A DNA stretch of 64,000 bases from a virus. A program made the position numbers and the translations under genes. Shown here piece after piece: positions 60,444 to 64,000 of the stretch. Position 1 is the stretch's first letter; every line of letters begins with the position of its first letter. The DNA is taken from positions 24,330-88,329 of the IMG/VR virus record IMGVR_UViG_3300032080_000002; one strand, written 5' to 3'. The notes below the pieces were generated by a model. It was not told the DNA's origin, made no database searches, and was given only the letters and a program-made list of their open reading frames with translations.

Positions 60444-60731
60444 TTATTTTATTAATCTGATTAATTCAGAAACTAAAAATTCTCGTGATAAAATTCTGTT
60501 TGGGTAATGATTCCATCTTTCATAAAATGTAAATTCATTATTGCGGTAAACTCTAAATGCATACATTTTCATAAAACCTTTTTTAATGAAAATTTCTGTG
60601 TCATTATTTGAGTTTGTTCCTAATCTTAATTCGTATTCTATTTTCCCGTTATCATTAAAATTTGCCTTTTCTCTGGCTTCGTGCCAAATCGAATTTAGAA
60701 TTTTATATTGTTCAATTTCTGAAAGTCTCAT
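60444..60731 (-). CDS. Hypothetical 95-aa protein with stem-loop leader
   Basis: Strand-rich centre (KIEYELRLGTNSNNDTEIFI) between helical ends (MRLSEIEQYKILNSIWHE, REFLVSELIRLIK). Its start is preceded by a 7-bp covarying stem-loop (60752-60796) with conserved loop motifs. Unknown function. Confidence 0.6.
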   Translation of the reverse strand: MRLSEIEQYKILNSIWHEAREKANFNDNGKIEYELRLGTNSNNDTEIFIKKGFMKMYAFRVYRNNEFTFYERWNHYPNRILSREFLVSELIRLIK

Positions 60732-60751
60732 AATATTAAATTTTAGTTTGT

Positions 60752-60796
60752 CGCCTTTCGGGTAATGAATCCGGAACTACTACAAGTTAAAAGGCG
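60752..60796 (-). promoter_or_regulatory. Structured leader element, copy 1
   Basis: On the plus strand: CGCCTTT (60752-60758), four bases, TAATGAAT, nine bases, CTACAAGTT, one base, then AAAGGCG (60790-60796). The 7-bp stem has different sequence but the same layout as the copy at 61690-61734. The stem ends 20 bases before the start codon of 60731. Confidence 0.6.
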
Positions 60797-60803
60797 GTTT
60801 AAA

Positions 60804-60902
60804 TTAGTGAATGCTACAATAAATTACAATAGCTATAAATAAAAGTATTGCGCCCTGTAATGATGTGAATTTGTCTGCGTGGGGTTTTTGTTGGGTTTTC
60901 AT
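60804..60902 (-). CDS. 32-aa single-helix membrane peptide
   Basis: ATG 60902 to TAA 60804. One hydrophobic helix (GAILLFIAIVIYCSIH) after a basic start (KTQQKPHADKF). Two bases from the next gene. Small phage membrane peptides often regulate host or phage proteins; no evidence for a specific role. Confidence 0.5.
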   Translation of the reverse strand: MKTQQKPHADKFTSLQGAILLFIAIVIYCSIH

Positions 60903-60904
60903 GG

Positions 60905-61129
60905 TTAAAAATATTTTTCAGATAATTGTATAGCTTTATTTAATAAATCATTTCTCAAAATTAAATCCGTTGCTCTGTCTGATTCTTGTAGAAAAGGAAT
61001 AGTTAACATTGGATTAATTTTATCATGTTTTAAAAATTTTTCTGCTTCTTCTTTGTAAGAAATTTTAAATCCTAATTCTAAAGCGATTAAGATTTGTATT
61101 GCAGCTTTTTGTCCGGTTGATATTTTCAT
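60905..61129 (-). CDS. Hypothetical 74-aa protein
   Basis: Helical protein (AIQILIALELGFKISYKEEAE) with an acidic to basic gradient and a final coil (NDLLNKAIQLSEKY). Two bases from the next upstream gene. Unknown. Confidence 0.55.
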   Translation of the reverse strand: MKISTGQKAAIQILIALELGFKISYKEEAEKFLKHDKINPMLTIPFLQESDRATDLILRNDLLNKAIQLSEKYF

Positions 61130-61131
61130 TA

Positions 61132-61377
61132 TTAAGCGTTTTTTAGTTCTTTTCTTCTTATTACTCTGGTAGGGTAGCCTAAAGTTTTATACTCCTTTAA
61201 ATCGTGTGCTAATAAAGTTTGTTTTCCTGTCTGCTTCCATTCTCCGGATGCCCATTTTTCGGAAAGTTTTTCTTTTGGTGCTCCGGTGCTGTCGGTCTCG
61301 TATTCGCTTACGTCTTCCCAACCTTGCCCGCATGACTGCTGTATAACTTTTAGATAAGTATATTTATTTGTTCTCAT
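61132..61377 (-). CDS. Hypothetical 81-aa basic protein
   Basis: Mixed sequence with strands (TYLKVIQQSCGQGWEDVSEY) and a basic tail (RRKELKNA). Contains KEYKTLGYPTRVIRRKE. This type is found in many Bacteroidota phages. Unknown. Confidence 0.6.
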   Translation of the reverse strand: MRTNKYTYLKVIQQSCGQGWEDVSEYETDSTGAPKEKLSEKWASGEWKQTGKQTLLAHDLKEYKTLGYPTRVIRRKELKNA

Positions 61378-61381
61378 GATA

Positions 61382-61663
61382 TTAGTTTTTATCAGTTAGT
61401 AATTCGTTGCATTGTTTTGCTAATGTGGGCAGATTGTGAGATTGAAAAACAATACCGCCGCCGTATTTTTTAGTATTATATTTCTTCCCTCCAATTGTTT
61501 TGGCTTTTTTTAAAGCTTTGTTATACTCTTCGGTTATAGTTTTGGATTCTTCAGATTCTTCATCCGTTAGGATATCCAAAAAATGAATTACATATCTAGG
61601 GTTGCCGTTTACATCGTTGTTAACTCTTGTAAATGATTCTGGAGTAATAGTGTTTGTTTGCAT
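61382..61663 (-). CDS. Hypothetical 93-aa protein with stem-loop leader
   Basis: Acidic N-terminus (PESFTRVNNDVNGNPRYVIH), central helix (TEEYNKALKKAKTIGGKKY) and basic C-terminus. Its start lies 26 bases after the covarying stem-loop at 61690-61734. Unknown. Confidence 0.6.
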   Translation of the reverse strand: MQTNTITPESFTRVNNDVNGNPRYVIHFLDILTDEESEESKTITEEYNKALKKAKTIGGKKYNTKKYGGGIVFQSHNLPTLAKQCNELLTDKN

Positions 61664-61689
61664 TGTTTTATTTTTTAGTGTTAATTTGT

Positions 61690-61734
61690 ACCGCTGTAAA
61701 TAATGAATTTAATAATCTCTACAGATTCAGCGGT
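61690..61734 (-). promoter_or_regulatory. Structured leader element, copy 2
   Basis: On the plus strand: ACCGCTG (61690-61696), four bases, TAATGAAT, ten bases, CTACAGATT, then CAGCGGT (61728-61734). It repeats the layout of copy 1 with fully changed stem bases that still pair. An inner pairing CTGTA with TACAG is possible. It lies between two leftward genes. Confidence 0.6.
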
Positions 61735-61746
61735 GAGTTTTTTATT

Positions 61747-62115
61747 TTACTTTTTTAATTCTCTGAAAATTAAATATGTGTATAATTGCCAAACTTTGTT
61801 GGAATCATATTTTTTACCTTCCGGATTGATTCCTAAACCATTTAAAAATTCTTCAATTTTATAGGTCTCAAATTCAAACCAAAAAGGAATACCTCCCATA
61901 TAGTCCGCGAATCTTTCTTGCTCGTTCGGAAACTTCTTTAAATTGTAAGGGTGTCCGGCTGCTCTTTCAAACTCTGAAATTAAACGGCTTTTTGCTTCTT
62001 CAAAAGTTTTATAAGTATTTTCTGATTCATCATAAACACATTCTAAAATATGTTGTTTGATTGCAGTTTTTACTTCTTTTGAGTTTGTGCTGATTTTTTT
62101 AGTAGTTGTAGACAT
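61747..62115 (-). CDS. Hypothetical 122-aa conserved early protein
   Basis: First gene of the main early operon, after promoter 62174-62204. Lys-rich disordered start (TTKKISTNSKEVKT), then a helical, acidic fold (EAKSRLISEFERAAGHPYNL, ADYMGGIPFWFEFETYKIEEFL) ending in QLYTYLIFRELKK. The type is known in Flavobacteriia phages without function. Expected to act early in infection. Confidence 0.65.
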   Translation of the reverse strand: MSTTTKKISTNSKEVKTAIKQHILECVYDESENTYKTFEEAKSRLISEFERAAGHPYNLKKFPNEQERFADYMGGIPFWFEFETYKIEEFLNGLGINPEGKKYDSNKVWQLYTYLIFRELKK

Positions 62116-62173
62116 AAGTTTTATTTTAGTAGTTAATTTTTATCAGTTCTGTTTTGTTCTCTGATTTCTTTTA

Positions 62174-62204
62174 CAAATATATAACGAATATATTTAATAC
62201 ACAA
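62174..62204 (-). promoter_or_regulatory. Early promoter of main leftward operon
   Basis: Minus-strand TTG (62204-62202), 20-base spacer, TATATTTG (62181-62174). A perfect -7 box with the expected spacing. It restarts transcription after the antirepressor terminator and drives the operon from 62115. Predicted start near 62167. Confidence 0.75.
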
Positions 62205-62280
62205 TAGAGTAAGCTAATTATTTTAATATATTTTTTGATTTAATATTTAAGTTGTTGAAAATAAGTGTTTTATAGAAATA

Positions 62281-62340
62281 AAAAAGCCTAAAATATTTTA
62301 TTAAATTAGGCTTTGTTTTTAATTACCCTAAAATTAGGGT
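62281..62340. terminator. Terminator and dyad after antirepressor gene
   Basis: AAAGCCTAA (62283-62291) pairs with TTAGGCTTT (62306-62314) in a 9-bp stem; on the minus strand it is followed by a run of Ts. A second dyad, ACCCTAA-AA-TTAGGGT, lies at 62325-62340 just after the antirepressor stop. Together they should end the leftward antirepressor transcript. Confidence 0.72.
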
Positions 62341-62343
62341 GTT

Positions 62344-63069
62344 TTAATCAATCATTCTAACAGTATTAATCGGCTGAATGATCACGCCCAGGAACTTTGC
62401 TATATATCCCAAACCTTTTTGTGTGAAGTACGTTTGTATTCTTACTTTGTCTTTTATTAAAACTTCTTTCATCCGGAAATATCCCTTATCTACAAATAAC
62501 TGTTTTGGCTCGTTCCTGTTTTTGAAAAATAAACCTTTCTCTCTTAAATTTTTGTACAGTGTTTTGTTTCCGTAAGAAAGATTTAAAAGTTTGCAGACCT
62601 GCGCACCGGTTAAAAGTTCATCAGAATTAAACACAACATCTACAAACTTTGTTCGGGTTTCTAATCTCTCAATTGTTATTTGCTGCTCATAGGCAAGTTT
62701 TAAAGCTTCTGCAAATGTTTGGGGGATTTGTATTTGTGGCTCTGGATTAACATTTTTAATTCTTCTTAATTCCTTCACAACCTCAATTAAATAATCTCTA
62801 TATCTTTCACCTTCTTTGGTTTTTGAAACCATACATAATTTCATTGCAAATTCTATATCTAATGCAAAATCAATGGTGTTGTTACCCTCGACATTTATGT
62901 CGAACCTTTGATAATCTTTATTTTCAATTGCAAAATCATTATCTAAGATGTTTTTTTTGTACCATCTTGAATACTGGCTTTTTTCGTAACCTAATTTAAA
63001 ATAAAGATCACGAGCAGAAACGGCTTCTTGTCCGTCATTGTTTTGAATTAGTTGGAGTAAATTTTCCAT
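62344..63069 (-). CDS. AntA/AntB-KilAC antirepressor
   Basis: A 241-aa antirepressor. The N-terminal AntA/AntB-type part (VSARDLYFKLGYEKSQYSRWYKK, DFALDIEFAMKLCMVSKTKEGERYRDYLIEV) precedes a linker and a KilAC-like C-terminal domain (LLTGAQVCKLLNLSYGNKTLYKNLREKGLFF, TYFTQKGLGYIAKFLG). Such proteins bind and inactivate phage repressors to allow lytic growth. It is monocistronic, with its own promoters, an attenuator-like leader and a terminator. Its likely target is the XRE-type regulator across the divergent region. Confidence 0.85.
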   Translation of the reverse strand: MENLLQLIQNNDGQEAVSARDLYFKLGYEKSQYSRWYKKNILDNDFAIENKDYQRFDINVEGNNTIDFALDIEFAMKLCMVSKTKEGERYRDYLIEVVKELRRIKNVNPEPQIQIPQTFAEALKLAYEQQITIERLETRTKFVDVVFNSDELLTGAQVCKLLNLSYGNKTLYKNLREKGLFFKNRNEPKQLFVDKGYFRMKEVLIKDKVRIQTYFTQKGLGYIAKFLGVIIQPINTVRMID

Positions 63070-63098
63070 AACTTATATATTATTTATTGTTTAAACAT

Positions 63099-63188
63099 AA
63101 AAAAACACCAAAGGGTGTGTAAATCTAATTGCAGTAAGACATATTTAACAAAGATTAATTTGAGAAATATTACACACGCCTGAGGCGT
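63099..63188 (-). promoter_or_regulatory. Attenuator-like leader of antirepressor mRNA
   Basis: In the leftward transcript, hairpin 1 (ACGCC/GGCGT, 63188-63176) comes first, then hairpin 2 (ACACC/GGTGT, 63118-63105) followed by six Us, a short intrinsic terminator 30 bases before the start codon. GTGTGTAA (63177-63170) can pair instead with TTACACAC (63122-63115), disturbing both hairpins. The two hairpin regions resemble each other as inverted copies. This arrangement fits transcription attenuation. Confidence 0.55.
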
Positions 63189-63250
63189 TTTAAAATAATA
63201 TATATAATGAAAAATTTAACCGAAATGATTAAATATGTATTACTGCATCA

Positions 63251-63328
63251 CAAATATAGCATATTTTTTAATACAAACAATAATTATTTAATAGCACAAA
63301 CATACATTATATATATGATATAAACAAA
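63251..63328 (-). promoter_or_regulatory. Tandem early promoters for antirepressor
   Basis: Two minus-strand promoters. P1: TTG (63280-63278), 19-base spacer, TATATTTG (63258-63251). P2: TTTG (63328-63325), 20-base spacer, TATGTTTG (63304-63297). Both face the antirepressor. TTACTGCA at 63240-63247, just downstream of P1, and TGCAGTAA at 63130-63137 form an 8-bp inverted pair about 100 bases apart, possible repressor sites. Confidence 0.65.
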
Positions 63329-63361
63329 TTAAAAATAATTCAATATTTTATTAATACTTTA

Positions 63362-63392
63362 TTGTGTAATTAAAATATAGTTTATATATTTG
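63362..63392 (+). promoter_or_regulatory. Promoter of rightward regulator unit
   Basis: Plus-strand TTG (63362-63364), 20-base spacer, TATATTTG (63385-63392). The start near 63400 leaves about 24 bases before ATG 63424. It faces away from the antirepressor promoters, with about 34 bases between. Confidence 0.7.
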
Positions 63393-63423
63393 CGGTATAA
63401 TTAACAATCAAAATTTAAACATT

Positions 63424-63597
63424 ATGTATCAAATACAATCAAAATTCAAATACGACCTACAACCAAAATTTAAAACTGACCAATTTTACACAGGTGGAAA
63501 GGTGTTTTTAACCTATAAAGAAGCGCAAGAAACCAAAAAAAAACTTTCTTTAATGAATGATTCATCAATATTTAAAGTAATAAAATTAGATAAATAA
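63424..63597 (+). CDS. 57-aa small basic protein upstream of regulator
   Basis: ATG 63424 to TAA 63597, directly adjoining the XRE gene start (63598). Basic sequence with an opening repeat (YQIQSKFKYDLQPKFKTDQF), then TGGKVFLTYKEAQETKKKL and a strand IFKVIKLDK. It looks like a small alpha/beta domain. It may be a partner of the regulator. Not recognised. Confidence 0.6.
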   Translation: MYQIQSKFKYDLQPKFKTDQFYTGGKVFLTYKEAQETKKKLSLMNDSSIFKVIKLDK

Positions 63598-63801
63598 ATG
63601 AAAAAGCAAAACAGCCAACCCAATCCGGAAGTAGTTAAATTGATAGCAATAGCGGGAGAGAGCCAAAAGAATTTAGCGGAGAAGTTGGGAACGAGTCCGA
63701 CGAGAATAAGCGAGTATAAGAACGGTTACAAGACAATAACGGTACAGACTTTAAAATCATGGTGCGAGATCCTGAAAATTGACATTAAAAAATTATTCTA
63801 A
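63598..63801 (+). CDS. XRE-family regulator, probable repressor or Cro
   Basis: A 67-aa single-domain HTH protein: SQKNLAEKLGTSPTRISEYKNG has helix 2 (QKNLAEKLG), turn GTS and recognition helix PTRISEYKN. Lacking a C-terminal dimer or protease domain, it is more Cro-like than CI-like. Divergent from the antirepressor, it likely controls the early promoters. The stop overlaps the next start by one base. Confidence 0.78.
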   Translation: MKKQNSQPNPEVVKLIAIAGESQKNLAEKLGTSPTRISEYKNGYKTITVQTLKSWCEILKIDIKKLF

Positions 63802-63983
63802 TGGAGATTAAAATTGAAATTACAGAGTTAGAGCTGCAAACGTTAGAATCTACCATTGAGGAACATGAAGACACGTTGGGAATGATGAGTGAAGACGAAG
63901 ATATAAAACAACGTAAAAAAGAGGTTAAAATACTTAAAGGACTATTCAAAAAGATAAAGAATAATTTAAACAGCCAAAAATAA
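63801..63983 (+). CDS. 60-aa acidic coiled-coil protein
   Basis: Almost entirely Glu/Lys helix (ITELELQTLESTIEEHEDTL then DIKQRKKEVKILKGLFKKI). Coupled to the regulator by a TAATG overlap. Possibly an accessory partner of the regulator. Unknown. Confidence 0.6.
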   Translation: MEIKIEITELELQTLESTIEEHEDTLGMMSEDEDIKQRKKEVKILKGLFKKIKNNLNSQK

Positions 63984-63987
63984 AAAT

Positions 63988-64000
63988 ATGAAATCAAGAC
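63988..64000 (+). CDS. Start of a further gene, cut by window end
   Basis: ATG 63988 with four codons visible (MKSR) four bases after the preceding stop. It suggests that the rightward unit continues, but too little is seen for any product call. Confidence 0.35.

Noticed and set aside
63988-64000. Window as a complete circular genome
   Set aside because: Joining the two ends gives a frame that stops after six codons and does not rebuild the gene cut at base 1, so the window is a part of something longer.
1-64000. tRNA genes, rRNA, CRISPR arrays or diversity-generating retroelement
   Set aside because: No cloverleaf-like pattern, repeat-spacer array or reverse transcriptase was seen on either strand; small structured RNAs could have been missed by eye.

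Overview
The window is almost wall-to-wall tailed-phage sequence (free phage or prophage) from a host in the Bacteroidota, most likely a flavobacterium such as Flavobacterium, Chryseobacterium or Elizabethkingia. The reasons are the strongly AT-rich sequence, start codons without clear Shine-Dalgarno sites, intergenic boxes matching the Bacteroidota promoter TTTG-N19..21-TAnnTTTG, and phage gene families typical of that phylum. No bacterial housekeeping genes, rRNA, tRNA or CRISPR arrays were seen. No sheath or classical tape-measure protein was found, and the virion genes (portal about 800 aa, TerL about 750 aa, a long tail or muzzle-like protein, a 3080-aa internal protein) suggest a podovirus plan that recalls crAss-like phages. 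That kinship is inference.

Layout. 1-3814 (+): end of a probable scaffold gene, major capsid protein, two head or connector genes. 3869-9545 (-): inverted packaging module with a 40-aa protein, portal, TerL and two small genes, one probably TerS. 9605-25812 (+): connector or tail genes, a GNAT-like protein, two internal virion proteins and a 3080-aa polyvalent protein with a zincin-like motif and an ADP-ribosyltransferase-like domain. 25829-28768 (-) and 28887-31358 (+): divergent tail-fibre genes with a repeated beta domain, ending in an SGNH-hydrolase fibre. 31457-34068 (+): lysis cassette with membrane proteins, holin-like protein, spanin-like protein and muramidase.

34174-63069 (-) is one long leftward early region of about 75 mostly tiny genes, many translationally coupled by ATGA overlaps. 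It holds replication genes (O/DnaD-like adaptor, DnaC-like loader, a double-HTH protein), a C5 cytosine methylase, a HAD-like protein, an unusual PD-(D/E)XK nuclease fused to an FtsK motor beside a probable single-strand annealing protein, two lipoproteins (one a thermonuclease), an HNH nuclease, a tyrosine recombinase, and an AntA/AntB antirepressor at its head. From 63424 a rightward unit starts with a small gene and an XRE-type regulator, so 63070-63423 looks like a lysis-lysogeny or early control region.

Regulation is unusually readable. Early promoters carry TTG/TTTG-N19..21-TAnnTTTG. Three late promoters share TTAGC-N27-TAnnTTTG, including one palindrome serving two divergent late operons. 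An antirepressor leader has an attenuator-like structure, a replication-type HTH gene has a leader able to form a two-stem pseudoknot, and two early genes share a covarying 7-bp stem-loop with conserved loop motifs. All regulatory calls come from reading the sequence and are untested.
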